DNA of 43,281 bases from Corynebacterium amycolatum SK46 (lineage in GTDB: Bacteria; Actinomycetota; Actinomycetes; Mycobacteriales; Mycobacteriaceae): NCBI RefSeq assembly GCF_000173655.1, contig NZ_ABZU01000018.1, forward strand, positions 1 to 43,281, written 5' to 3'. The notes below the pieces were generated by a model that worked only from the letters and a program-made list of their open reading frames with translations, made no database searches and was not told the DNA's origin. This document shows positions 1 to 7,819 of the stretch, piece after piece (within the stretch, counting starts at the first letter, position 1; each line of letters begins with the position of its first letter). The position numbers and the translations under genes are program-made.

Positions 1-2964
1 TCTCCAATAATTGCGCATGCGCAGGAGGCAGAAGACACTGGCGAAACCCTGACGATTCAGAAGATTTTGAGTGTTCCTGGAACCGTTAAGGGTGTTGAAG
101 CCAATGGAAATGTCCGTGATTTTGGGCCACTCATTGCGGCATTTGACGAGGCTGCAACTCCATTTGGTAGCCACAAAATGGGTTACTGCATTGAGGCCAG
201 CGTCGCCGGTGATCTTTATGACACCGGTCGTGTGCAGAACTTCAGTCAGTTCTCGCGCAGTACAGATACCAATAACAAGCTGCGGAACGACTTTGACCGA
301 TACCGGAAGCTCAACTGGATTGCGCACCACGGTTCTCCAGCTGTTGGTTTGGATGAACTGGGGAAGGCAGCTGGAGTTAAAGGACGTCTGAATGTGCTGG
401 ACGCCAATAACGCAACTCAATTCGCTCTGTGGCACTTCTCCGATGACATTGACTTCTCCCAGGGCATTCACAACCCATCGACGAAGGCTGTCTACGACTA
501 CCTCACTGGTCCGGCTAACGTCGGTCAGGACACCGTCGACGGTACGAACCGCACTGGCTACATTTTCAACAATGGTAAGAAACAAGACATCATCGTGATT
601 GATAATGTCACTCCGTCTTCCGGTGAAGTTCCGGCAGAGCCGACGAAGCCGTCTGAGCCAGAAAAGCCAACCGAGCCGGAGAAGCCGACTACTCCGACCA
701 CGCCTGCGGAGACCACGACCCCGTCCGAGTCGACCAAACCGTCCGAGCCAGAAAAGCCGAAGACGCGTAAGCCGTCGATTTCCACTCAGGCTCGACTGAA
801 CGGCAACAAGATTGTCGCGGGTGCTGTGGTTAAGGACATCGTGAAGTTCACTGACCTGGTTCCGGGTAAGAACTACCGCCTAGACGCCACCCTGGTGGAC
901 AAGGCCAATGCTGATCGCATCCTGGGTACCGGCAGCGTCGAATTCACTCCGGAGACCTCTTCGGGTGAGCAGGCTGTCATGATTACCGTCTCCGATGATG
1001 TAGATGAGCCGGTTTCCGCTGCTGTTGCATTTGAAAAGCTGACCTCGACAGAGGTCACCGCTGATGGACAGGACAACACCGATGGTCAGCGGGTAGAGAT
1101 CGCCTCCCACGAGGACATTAACGACGCAGCTCAGACCGTTCACGGCGAAAAGCCGGAGCAGCCGTCGACCTCCGAAGAGACCCCGACGAGCGAAGAGACG
1201 ACCGAGGAGACAACGGAGCCGTCGTCCAGCGAGACCGCTACTTCTGAGACCAGTGAGTCTGAGACTCCGACGACGTCGGAAAGCGAAGAGCAGCCGAGCT
1301 CTTCGACGACTACTCCTAACACCTCCGAGTCCACGAAGCCGGCCGCTCCGACGGAACCGACCGAGCCGACTGACAGCACTGAGTCGCAGACCACGGAACC
1401 GACCGAGCCGACTGAGACTACCGAACCGTCTAAGCCGAGCGAGCCAGCTGATACGCCGCTGGAGCCGGAGCTGCGCACGGTAGCCGAGCTTCAGGGCAAC
1501 CGCATTGAGGCTAATGCCAAGGTTGTCGACACCGTGCATTTCGAGGGCCTGGTGCCTGGTAAGAACTACACCCTCTCCGGTGAACTGGTTAACAAGGCTG
1601 ATGGCTCTGTGATTGGTCATGGCGAGGCGACGTTCAAGCCGACGTCGGCAAGCGGTACTGTGACTGTCACTCTTGAGGTGTCTGGCTCTGTTAAGACTCC
1701 TGTTGCCGAGGCTGTCGTGTTCGAGCACCTGACCTCTGATGAGGTTGACTCGACTGGTAAGGAAAGCGCTGGTCAGGTCAATGAGATCGCTGACCACGCA
1801 GACATCAACGACGCTAGCCAGACCGTGACCGGCGAGGTTCCGGAGAAGCCGGAAGACACCCCGACTGAGGAAAGCGAAACTCCGTCCGAGGAGACGACCG
1901 CACCGGAGACCAGCTCGACTGAGCCGACCACGTCCACGGTTCCGGCAACGCCGAGCGACGATGAGCCGTCCGAGCAGCCGGAGACGACACAGCCGGAAGA
2001 GCCGTCTGAGACGACAACTCCGTCTACGTCCGAGTCCGAAAAGCCGAGCAAGCCGAGCAAGCCGACTAAGCCCGCTCAGCCGAGCAAGCCGACTAAGCCC
2101 GCTCAGCCGAGCAAGCCGACTAAGCCGACTAAGCCTGCTCAGCCGGAAAAGCCGAGCAAGCCGAGCAAGCCGAGCAAGCCCGCTCAGCCGAGCAAGCCGA
2201 GCAAGCCCGCTCAGCCGAGCAAGCCGAGCAAGCCCGCTCAGCCGAGCAAGCCGAGCAAGCCGACTAAGCCCGCTCAGCCGGAAAAGCCGAGCAAGCCGAA
2301 CCACCCGAGCACCCCAGCTCAATCTGAGGACAACCCAGCTATCACGACTACTGCCGGTATTGCCGGCAAGGGTCTGGTTGAGAAGGGTGCTGTCGTCATC
2401 GACACCGTGCACTTCACTGGCCTGAAGCCGGGCACGAAGTACACGTTGACCGGTGAGCTGATGTGCAAGGAGACGGGCAAGTCCACTGGCGCTAGGAGCC
2501 GCCTGCACTTTGTGCCGACGGCATCCGCCGGCACGGTTGATGTTCCGATCATCATCACCGACGGCGACTGCGCTTCTCAGGTTGCCTTCGAGACTCTGAC
2601 CGATGCCAATGGCAAGGAAGTTGCTGTCCACAAGGACATCAACTCTGCGGAGCAGACTGTCACGAACGGCAAGACCCCGGAGAACACGCCATCTGAGCAT
2701 CCAAAGGATGAGGGCAAGCAGAACACGCCTAACGACGATTCCTCTGCACCTACCAGCGACTCTGCCACCCCGACCACTGTGATTAATCAGCACTCGGAGC
2801 AGAACAACACCAACGTCACCATCATCGGTGGCACTGGCCAGGATAAGCAGAAGAACCACGGAAAGCCGTTGGCTCCGAACTCGGAACGACGTGCAATTAG
2901 TTCGGTTCCGTCTGGCCCGACCGGTTTGGCTACTCACGCTCTGCCGACGGTAGCCACCAACTAA
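1..2964 (+). CDS. Thioester-domain / VaFE-repeat surface adhesin, 5' end outside the window
   Basis: The reading frame is open from base 1, and its first codons read like the end of a signal peptide (..IIAHAQ, then EAEDTGE). The TTG at 67 is therefore not a credible start and the true start lies upstream. An N-terminal thioester (TQXA) domain is visible: the Cys of MGYCIEA (187-189) and the Gln of ATQFALW (418-420) are the expected Cys-Gln pair of covalent host-binding adhesins. Three VaFE (ester-bond type Ig-like) domains follow at about 775-1140, 1465-1830 and 2330-2670, each with a V-x-F-E core (AVAFE, AVVFE, QVAFE). They are joined by Pro/Thr/Ser/Glu linkers and a Lys-Pro repeat. The C-terminus ends ..ALPTVATN with no LPXTG, hydrophobic segment or basic tail, which is unusual for this family. 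The next gene is a sortase starting 9 bp downstream. The family is clear; the ligand and anchoring route are unknown. Confidence 0.85.
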   Translation, partial: SPIIAHAQEAEDTGETLTIQKILSVPGTVKGVEANGNVRDFGPLIAAFDEAATPFGSHKMGYCIEASVAGDLYDTGRVQNFSQFSRSTDTNNKLRNDFDRYRKLNWIAHHGSPAVGLDELGKAAGVKGRLNVLDANNATQFALWHFSDDIDFSQGIHNPSTKAVYDYLTGPANVGQDTVDGTNRTGYIFNNGKKQDIIVIDNVTPSSGEVPAEPTKPSEPEKPTEPEKPTTPTTPAETTTPSESTKPSEPEKPKTRKPSISTQARLNGNKIVAGAVVKDIVKFTDLVPGKNYRLDATLVDKANADRILGTGSVEFTPETSSGEQAVMITVSDDVDEPVSAAVAFEKLTSTEVTADGQDNTDGQRVEIASHEDINDAAQTVHGEKPEQPSTSEETPTSEETTEETTEPSSSETATSETSESETPTTSESEEQPSSSTTTPNTSESTKPAAPTEPTEPTDSTESQTTEPTEPTETTEPSKPSEPADTPLEPELRTVAELQGNRIEANAKVVDTVHFEGLVPGKNYTLSGELVNKADGSVIGHGEATFKPTSASGTVTVTLEVSGSVKTPVAEAVVFEHLTSDEVDSTGKESAGQVNEIADHADINDASQTVTGEVPEKPEDTPTEESETPSEETTAPETSSTEPTTSTVPATPSDDEPSEQPETTQPEEPSETTTPSTSESEKPSKPSKPTKPAQPSKPTKPAQPSKPTKPTKPAQPEKPSKPSKPSKPAQPSKPSKPAQPSKPSKPAQPSKPSKPTKPAQPEKPSKPNHPSTPAQSEDNPAITTTAGIAGKGLVEKGAVVIDTVHFTGLKPGTKYTLTGELMCKETGKSTGARSRLHFVPTASAGTVDVPIIITDGDCASQVAFETLTDANGKEVAVHKDINSAEQTVTNGKTPENTPSEHPKDEGKQNTPNDDSSAPTSDSATPTTVINQHSEQNNTNVTIIGGTGQDKQKNHGKPLAPNSERRAISSVPSGPTGLATHALPTVATN
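2035..2312 (+). repeat. Coding Lys-Pro tandem repeat linker
   Basis: Within the adhesin gene the codons repeat units such as SKPTKPAQP and SKPSKPAQP over about 280 bp. Near-identical 27-30 bp DNA units are built from aagccg, agcaag and cccgctcag. This gives an extended, positively charged wall-spanning stalk, and the number of units is likely to vary by slippage between strains. Confidence 0.85.
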
Positions 2965-2973
2965 GGAGATTCC

Positions 2974-3729
2974 ATGACTGATCAGTTTGGCTCGGACGAG
3001 ACCGGCAAGGAACCTGGAAACACACCAGGCATCGAACCGGAAACCGAAACTGGCGCACTCGACCACGTTGATCCGTTTGACCAGGCCGAAGACCCGGCCG
3101 ACAGCCAAGTCGAAGACCTGCAGGACGTGCCTTGGTGGAAGCAGCCAAGGGTGTATATCGCCGCTATCGCATTAATCGGCGTTATCGCTCTGCTGGTGAT
3201 TGCCCAACTGCACCGCAATGATTCGGCGCTCGAAGGTGCGCAAGAGAATCTGCCCACTCCAGCACAGGGTTCTCGGGGAGCTGTGCACGAGATGGAGATG
3301 CTCATTGACGGTAAGTCGGCTCCGATTGATTTCGTTCAGCTGACTGATCAGGGATCTCTGATTCCTCCGACCGACGTTTCGCGCCTGGGCTGGTATTCCG
3401 CCTCCGCGATTCCCGGTGAGAAAGGTGCTGCTGGATCGTCCGTCATTACCGGCCACGTCAATGAGGTGGACCAGGGCGATGGTTACGCTGCACGTTTCGC
3501 TGACCTGAAGGCTGGTGACACTGTCACGGTGAAGGTAGATGGCGAAAGCCGAGACTTCACCGTCAGCAAGGATCCAATCCAGGTGGTCAAGGGCGCCCAG
3601 ATGCCCGAGGCTGTCAACGACGCAGTTGGTGAGAACCGCTTGGTCCTCATCACCTGCGGAGGCGAGTTCGTCGGCGGCACCTTGGGTTACGCCGACAACA
3701 TCATCGTCGAGGCCACTCCAGTGCGCTAA
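2974..3729 (+). CDS. Sortase, class F-like, lacking the usual catalytic arginine
   Basis: A 251-aa protein with an acidic N-terminal cytoplasmic part, one membrane segment (about residues 55-75, YIAAIALIGVIALLVIAQL) and an extracytoplasmic sortase domain. His161 in VITGHVNE and Cys228 in LVLITCGGE are the active-site His and Cys; the TCGG context resembles actinobacterial class F enzymes. Sortases need a third residue, Arg, 9-13 positions after Cys. Here the stretch GGEFVGGTLGYADN contains none, and the next Arg is the last residue of the protein. The ATG follows GGAG with 9 bp between the adhesin stop and this start, so it is probably co-transcribed with the adhesin. It may anchor that adhesin by a non-standard signal, work with an altered mechanism, or be inactive. 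Confidence 0.85.
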   Translation: MTDQFGSDETGKEPGNTPGIEPETETGALDHVDPFDQAEDPADSQVEDLQDVPWWKQPRVYIAAIALIGVIALLVIAQLHRNDSALEGAQENLPTPAQGSRGAVHEMEMLIDGKSAPIDFVQLTDQGSLIPPTDVSRLGWYSASAIPGEKGAAGSSVITGHVNEVDQGDGYAARFADLKAGDTVTVKVDGESRDFTVSKDPIQVVKGAQMPEAVNDAVGENRLVLITCGGEFVGGTLGYADNIIVEATPVR

Positions 3730-3743
3730 TCCAGTGCGCTAGA
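3718..3743 (+). repeat. 13-bp tandem duplication across the sortase stop codon
   Basis: CCAGTGCGCTAAT is followed directly by CCAGTGCGCTAGA. The first copy carries the sortase stop (TAA at 3727-3729); the second is an untranslated copy of the last three codons. An imperfect inverted repeat (3731-3767, CCAGTGCGCTA against TAGGGCGCTGG) follows and may act as a weak terminator. Confidence 0.7.
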
Positions 3744-3904
3744 TCAGAGCACTAGGGCGCTGGGGCTCAGCCTCAACTAGTTGACCAATTTCATTGGCTG
3801 TGGCTGTTGAACGCCGTCGAACAACGGCGGCGCCGGCAGTCGCAGAAAAACACAGAACAAATCTGCAGAAACCCTGCAGAAACACAGAAGATAAGGAAGT
3901 ACCT

Positions 3905-4264
3905 ATGAGCATGTTGAAGAAAATCGGTGTCTGGGGTGTGGGCGCACTCGTGCTTGCCGCTCCGGTTGCCACTGCCGCACAGGCAGTAGCTGCACCTGCA
4001 AACTCTGCTGACACTGCAGTTGTCGCTCCGGGCAAGGGTGGGTTCCTCCACTCGGGCAAGCTAGCCGTCAACCGCTACGTCTTCGAGCTTGAGCACCGCG
4101 ATGGCAAGGACTACGTCAACATCACCTTCACCGGCGATCACAGCGCTGACGTGCAGATCATGCCGGATGGCATGACCCCTGAGGGCAAGAAGAAGGTCGA
4201 TCAGATTGGTGACGTTCTCAAGCTCAACGGCTACAACGATGTTCACTACTGGGCGGTTCTCTAA
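3905..4264 (+). CDS. Small secreted protein of unknown function
   Basis: A 119-aa protein starting at ATG 3905, eight bases after AAGGAAG; a longer frame beginning at 3794 has no ribosome site. The N-terminus MSMLKKIGVWGVGALVLAAP is a clear Sec signal peptide, with likely cleavage after AQAVAA. The mature part is about 90 residues with no transmembrane segment, cysteine or sorting motif. It contains short beta-like stretches (NRYVFELEH, KDYVNITFTGDH, DVHYWAVL) and a helix-like KKVDQIGDVLKLNG. I do not recognise the family. It lies 175 bp after the sortase and is closed by a strong terminator, so it could be a secreted partner of the adhesin/sortase pair or an independent gene. Confidence 0.75.
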   Translation: MSMLKKIGVWGVGALVLAAPVATAAQAVAAPANSADTAVVAPGKGGFLHSGKLAVNRYVFELEHRDGKDYVNITFTGDHSADVQIMPDGMTPEGKKKVDQIGDVLKLNGYNDVHYWAVL

Positions 4265-4286
4265 ACGCCTCTTGTGACGCCACAGC

Positions 4287-4357
4287 GCGCCCCGTGTCGC
4301 TTACTGCCTCTGTGCTTTACAGGTCCTAGCACAGGGTGGTGCACCGCGGGGCGTTTT
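4287..4357 (+). terminator. Intrinsic terminator with nested hairpin
   Basis: An outer stem CGCCCCG (4288-4294) pairs with CGGGGCG (4347-4353) and is followed by TTTT. An inner perfect stem CTGTGCT (4310-4316) pairs with AGCACAG (4328-4334). It ends the adhesin/sortase/secreted-protein group. Confidence 0.75.
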
Positions 4358-4394
4358 GCTTCAAACGGTTTTTGCTTTCGCTTACCGACGATGC

Positions 4395-4410
4395 TGTGAC
4401 AGCAAACACA
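4395..4410. promoter_or_regulatory. Candidate GlxR (CRP-type) binding site
   Basis: TGTGACAGCAAACACA matches the GlxR consensus TGTGA-N6-TCACA at nine of ten fixed positions. It sits about 525 bp upstream of the pilin start and just after the preceding terminator. GlxR itself is encoded in this window. Confidence 0.35.
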
Positions 4411-4887
4411 AGAAGGTTGATAAGTCCTCATTTTCCCGGCGTGCTCTGCGGCGGTAATGGTTAGACATAGGAGCCATCGCTATAGGGCAATTGCCTACCC
4501 CCATTTTTGGGTGGGTTTGATTGTGTGGGGAATTGAGAGGGGTTTGGCCGCGATTGGAAAAAACCGCTGTGACCTCGATAAAAAGATATTAATCTCTTGC
4601 AATTCTTATGTTTGTGTAGGTTTCTTGGATGCTTGGTTTGGCGGTGTGTAACCGTCGGGTATCGATTGGAAGTGAAACGAGTTAAGTTATTTATAAGCGG
4701 TTCACTGAGCGCTATTAACTGAGCGAGCAATGGGCTTGAACTGCAATGTTTCAGCCAGTAAACGTTAAGGTTCATAACGCTTAGGCTTAAAAGGTTAGAC
4801 AGACTGGTCTTTCCCTTAAGGAAAATCTCAGTTTTGGCAAGTCGGGGAACGTTGGTGTCGCCGTCTGGAGTGAATCGCGAGACGTAT

Positions 4888-4904
4888 TGAAGCGTGTCGC
4901 TTCA
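4888..4904 (+). promoter_or_regulatory. Leader hairpin of the shaft pilin gene
   Basis: TGAAGCG-TGT-CGCTTCA is a perfect 7-bp stem with a 3-base loop followed by TTTT, 30 bases before the GTG start. It resembles a small terminator or 5' mRNA-stabilising stem in the leader of a gene that should be highly expressed. Confidence 0.5.
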
Positions 4905-4933
4905 TTTTGGACTTCTGTAAAGGACCTGTTTTC

Positions 4934-6568
4934 GTGAATAAGTTCTCTCGTACCGCCCGCTCGGTAACCTTCGCTGCCATCGTCGGTCTGTCGATGGGCG
5001 TCTCCGCCCCGGCTGCAATCGCTCAGGACACTGCCGTCAACCAGGCTGCCGGCAACTCCCCTCTGGTAAATAAGGACGCCAAGGGCTCGCTCACCATTCA
5101 TAAGTTCGGTAACCCGACCAGCGAAGGTCAGCCGTCTGGTACCGAAGCTGACGTCCAGGACGTTATTGCCAATGGTGGCGAGAAGCTCGCAGGTGTCGGC
5201 TTCACCGTTTACAAGATCAACAAGACTGCAGATGGCGCTACCCCCATCGATGTCACCACCAACGAGGGTCTGCTGGCTGCTTCGAAGCTGAAGGCTGGCG
5301 AGTTCGCTACCGGTACTCAGGCAACCCAGGCTCTGATTGACAACGGTGTCCTCACGAAGGTCGCGGAGGGAAAGACCGATGGGGACGGCAAGTGGAACGT
5401 TGGCCAGGATCTGGCTCTTGGCGCTTACCTGGTCGTTGAGACCGGTCCGAAGGAAGGCTATGACCCGGCTGTTCCGTTCATCGCTTTCGTTCCGATGACC
5501 AGCAATGGCAAGGAAGGCGACGAGACTCAGGGCACCACCTGGAACTACGACGTTCACGCATTCCCGAAGAACTACAAGGACGAAGAGCCGACCAAGACCG
5601 TCAAGGACAAGGACCAGAACGCTGGCGACGAAAACCTGGTCTACACCGTCACCGGTACGGCTCGTCAGCTGAAGCCGGAGACCAAGCGCACCCAGTTCAA
5701 GGTCACTGACGAGATTGACTCGAAGCTGGAAATCACCAAGGTTGACGTCAAGATTGTCAAGGGCGATGGTTCGGAGCAGGTTCTGTCTACCGACGACGAC
5801 AAGGACGGTAAGTTCTTCGAGGGCAACAAGGTCGATGTCGACCTGAAGCCTGAAGTTGCTGAAAAGCTCGTGGCCGGTGACAAGGTCGTCGTTACCATCA
5901 CCACCAAGCTGAAGGCTGAGTTCAAGGAAGCTACCGACATCGCACCGAACACCGGTTTGGTCTTCCAGAACAACCCGGACGGTTCCGAGAACAGCACTCC
6001 GAAGGAGACTCCTGAGGTCAAGACCTACTGGGGCGGCCTGCAGTTCAAGAAGGTCGATGGCGACCGCAAGGGTCTGGAAGGCGCCGAGTTCCAGATCGTC
6101 CGCCAGGCTGCTGGCCAGAAGTGCTCCGACATTGACACCACCAAGAAGGATTCCTGGACTCCGGTAAACGGTCAGCAGGACGGCCAGGTTAAGACCACCT
6201 TCGTCTCTGGTCAGGACGGTATCGTCAAGATCACGGGTCTTCACGTCAACGATTTCGAAGACAATGCTGAGGTTGTCCAGGGCGAACAGTCGCACTACTG
6301 CCTGATTGAGACCAAGGCTCCGAAGGGCAAGGAGCTGCTGCCGGAGGCACTCGAGTTCAAGCTGGTTGCTACCTCGACTGACCCGGAGCGCGTCTACCAG
6401 CTGGCTTCCGTCCAGGTCGGCGCTAACCCAGGCGAGGTCGTTAACTCCGACGACACCACCCCGAACCTGCCGATGACTGGTGGTGCCGGTGTCGGCATCC
6501 TGGCTGCTATCGGTGCAGCTATCGTCGCAGCTGGTGCATGGTTCGCCCGCCGCGGTTCCAAGAACTAA
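4934..6568 (+). CDS. Major (shaft) pilin, SpaA/SpaD type, LPMTG-anchored
   Basis: A 544-aa precursor. GTG 4934 is preferred because AAAGGA lies 10 bases upstream and translation gives a normal signal peptide (NKFSRTARSVTF..., cleavage near AIAQ); a frame starting at 4907 would add nine unlikely residues. All polymerising-pilin features are present: a pilin-motif lysine, Lys212 in YDVHAFPKN; an E-box with Glu459 in CLIETKAPKG; and a sorting signal LPMTG (512-516) followed by a hydrophobic segment and the basic tail ARRGSKN. In the Spa model the pilus sortase joins the Thr of one subunit's LPXTG to the pilin-motif Lys of the next. The sortase, base and tip pilin genes follow. Isopeptide-forming Ig-like domains are expected from the family but were not verified. 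Confidence 0.93.
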   Translation: MNKFSRTARSVTFAAIVGLSMGVSAPAAIAQDTAVNQAAGNSPLVNKDAKGSLTIHKFGNPTSEGQPSGTEADVQDVIANGGEKLAGVGFTVYKINKTADGATPIDVTTNEGLLAASKLKAGEFATGTQATQALIDNGVLTKVAEGKTDGDGKWNVGQDLALGAYLVVETGPKEGYDPAVPFIAFVPMTSNGKEGDETQGTTWNYDVHAFPKNYKDEEPTKTVKDKDQNAGDENLVYTVTGTARQLKPETKRTQFKVTDEIDSKLEITKVDVKIVKGDGSEQVLSTDDDKDGKFFEGNKVDVDLKPEVAEKLVAGDKVVVTITTKLKAEFKEATDIAPNTGLVFQNNPDGSENSTPKETPEVKTYWGGLQFKKVDGDRKGLEGAEFQIVRQAAGQKCSDIDTTKKDSWTPVNGQQDGQVKTTFVSGQDGIVKITGLHVNDFEDNAEVVQGEQSHYCLIETKAPKGKELLPEALEFKLVATSTDPERVYQLASVQVGANPGEVVNSDDTTPNLPMTGGAGVGILAAIGAAIVAAGAWFARRGSKN

Positions 6569-6781
6569 ACCCGAGTAAAGGCTCGGTCACTGGAGCGCTT
6601 TAGCTCCAGTGTTGAGGGAATAGCGTGCGTTCAACAGCGCACGCCATTCCTGTAGTTTGCGCATCACTGAAATTACTGTTGCGGCCTTTCGATGCGTTCT
6701 TTTTCAACAGCAGGCATCCTCATGCCTGTGAGAAAGAGAAAGGCCACATCCCTTTTTGATTGACTTCTTGGGAGTTTCTCC
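6569..6781 (+). promoter_or_regulatory. Structured gap between shaft pilin and pilus sortase (three stem-loops)
   Basis: Three consecutive inverted repeats fill most of this 213-bp gap. CACTGGAGC/GCTCCAGTG has a 6-base loop (6588-6611). GGAATAGCGTGCG pairs with CGCACGCCATTCC with one mismatch (6617-6650). A nested structure has GGCCTTTC (6683-6690) pairing with GAAAGGCC (6738-6745) around CAGGCAT-CCTC-ATGCCTG (6711-6728). None has a long T tract, so partial termination or mRNA processing is more likely than a full stop. This would let the shaft pilin be made in excess of sortase and minor pilins. Confidence 0.65.
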
Positions 6782-7819
6782 GTGGGTAAACACTCTGCGT
6801 CTACTCTGACGCGGGACGCATCAGCTGAGCAGCCTGAACAGTCTGAGCAGGCGAAAAAGAACAGCATGGTTCTCCCCGCAATTCTGGTGATTGTGGGTTT
6901 GCTTGTGATGCTGTACCCGGTTGTCTCCACGGCATTGAACAACTACGGCACCTCTAAGGCGGCCAAGGAGTTCGCCAAGTTGGAAAAGTCCGTACCCCAA
7001 GAAGTTAAAGATGAACAGTGGGAACGCGCTCACGCTTACAACGAGCGCCAAACCACCGGCCCGATTCTGGACCCGTGGCTTAACGAAGTTAATGACCACA
7101 ACCCCGAGTACGCCGCTTATCTCGATCAGCTAAACGCTACCGACGTGATGGCGCGTCTGATTTTCCCAGAGATTCAGGCCGACCTGCCGATTTACCACGG
7201 CACCAGTGATGAGGTGCTCGCCAAGGGGCTCGGACACCTATACGGATCCGATCTTCCAGTCGGCGGTGTTGGAACCCACTCCATCATTACCGGTCACACC
7301 GGACTTACTAACGTAACGCTCTTCGATAACCTGCGGAAAGCAAAAGAGGGAGACGCCTTCTATATCCAGGTCGCAGGCCACAAGCTGAAGTACGAGATTG
7401 ATCAAATCAAGGTTGTACTTCCGCATGAGACTGACGATCTTCGTCCCGTCGAAGGCCAGGACTACATCACCCTCATCACTTGCACTCCTTACGGAATTAA
7501 CACGCATCGTCTGCTAGTGCGTGGTCACCAAGTGCCGATGGATCCGTCGGAAAGCAATATCTTCGACCAAACGCACGGGACTGGATGGCAGTGGTGGATG
7601 TATGCCCTGCTCGTAGCGGTGTTTGTGCTTGGCACAGGCTTTGCGTGGTGGCTCTGGCGCCAGCGCCTCGACGCCGACGAAGAGCTTGACGACGACGCCG
7701 AGAACGCGGACGTCGAGACTGCTGATGGCGACGCAGACAGCGATGAACTCGCTGAAGGCAGCGAATCAGCGTCCGAACTTAATAACAACACTTCGTGGTG
7801 GGAAAACGACAATGAATAA
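6782..7819 (+). CDS. Class C (pilin-polymerising) sortase
   Basis: A 345-aa protein with an N-terminal membrane segment (VLPAILVIVGLLVMLYPVVS), an extracytoplasmic sortase domain, a second membrane segment (WWMYALLVAVFVLGTGFAWW) and a long acidic cytoplasmic tail. Two transmembrane helices are typical of pilus-specific class C sortases. The catalytic residues are His172 (IITGHTG), Cys234 (TLITCTPYG) and Arg243 (NTHRLLVRG). The sequence DPWLNEV near residue 100 fits the class C lid region, where an Asp-Pro-Trp/Phe plugs the active site. The GTG start at 6782 follows GGGAG. The enzyme should polymerise the preceding LPMTG pilin. Its stop overlaps the next gene by 8 bp. Confidence 0.94.
   Translation: MGKHSASTLTRDASAEQPEQSEQAKKNSMVLPAILVIVGLLVMLYPVVSTALNNYGTSKAAKEFAKLEKSVPQEVKDEQWERAHAYNERQTTGPILDPWLNEVNDHNPEYAAYLDQLNATDVMARLIFPEIQADLPIYHGTSDEVLAKGLGHLYGSDLPVGGVGTHSIITGHTGLTNVTLFDNLRKAKEGDAFYIQVAGHKLKYEIDQIKVVLPHETDDLRPVEGQDYITLITCTPYGINTHRLLVRGHQVPMDPSESNIFDQTHGTGWQWWMYALLVAVFVLGTGFAWWLWRQRLDADEELDDDAENADVETADGDADSDELAEGSESASELNNNTSWWENDNE

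Larger units (their letters stand above)
4358..4933. other. Intergenic region and leader of the pilus operon
   Basis: About 575 bp with no convincing gene; a 64-codon frame at 4457-4651 has no ribosome site and atypical composition. It holds a CRP/GlxR-like half-matched site (4395-4410), AT-rich stretches that may contain the promoter (4655-4800), a short direct repeat CTGAGCG (near 4707 and 4728), and a small perfect hairpin just before the shaft pilin gene (4888-4904). No promoter can be assigned with confidence. Confidence 0.6.

Noticed and set aside
2820..2970. A frameshift hiding an LPXTG tail at the end of the adhesin
   Set aside because: The other two frames give no sorting motif or hydrophobic segment before the sortase start.
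880..3108. A 742-codon open frame on the minus strand across the adhesin gene
   Set aside because: It is a by-product of the repetitive, GC-rich codons of the plus-strand gene; it is Arg/Leu-rich without domains and runs into the sortase gene.
4457..4651. A 64-codon gene in the pilus upstream region
   Set aside because: No ribosome site and no plausible composition; it lies in the presumed promoter region.
4787..6295. A 502-codon minus-strand frame across the shaft pilin
   Set aside because: It is the complement of a well-supported pilin gene with no recognisable family and no ribosome site.
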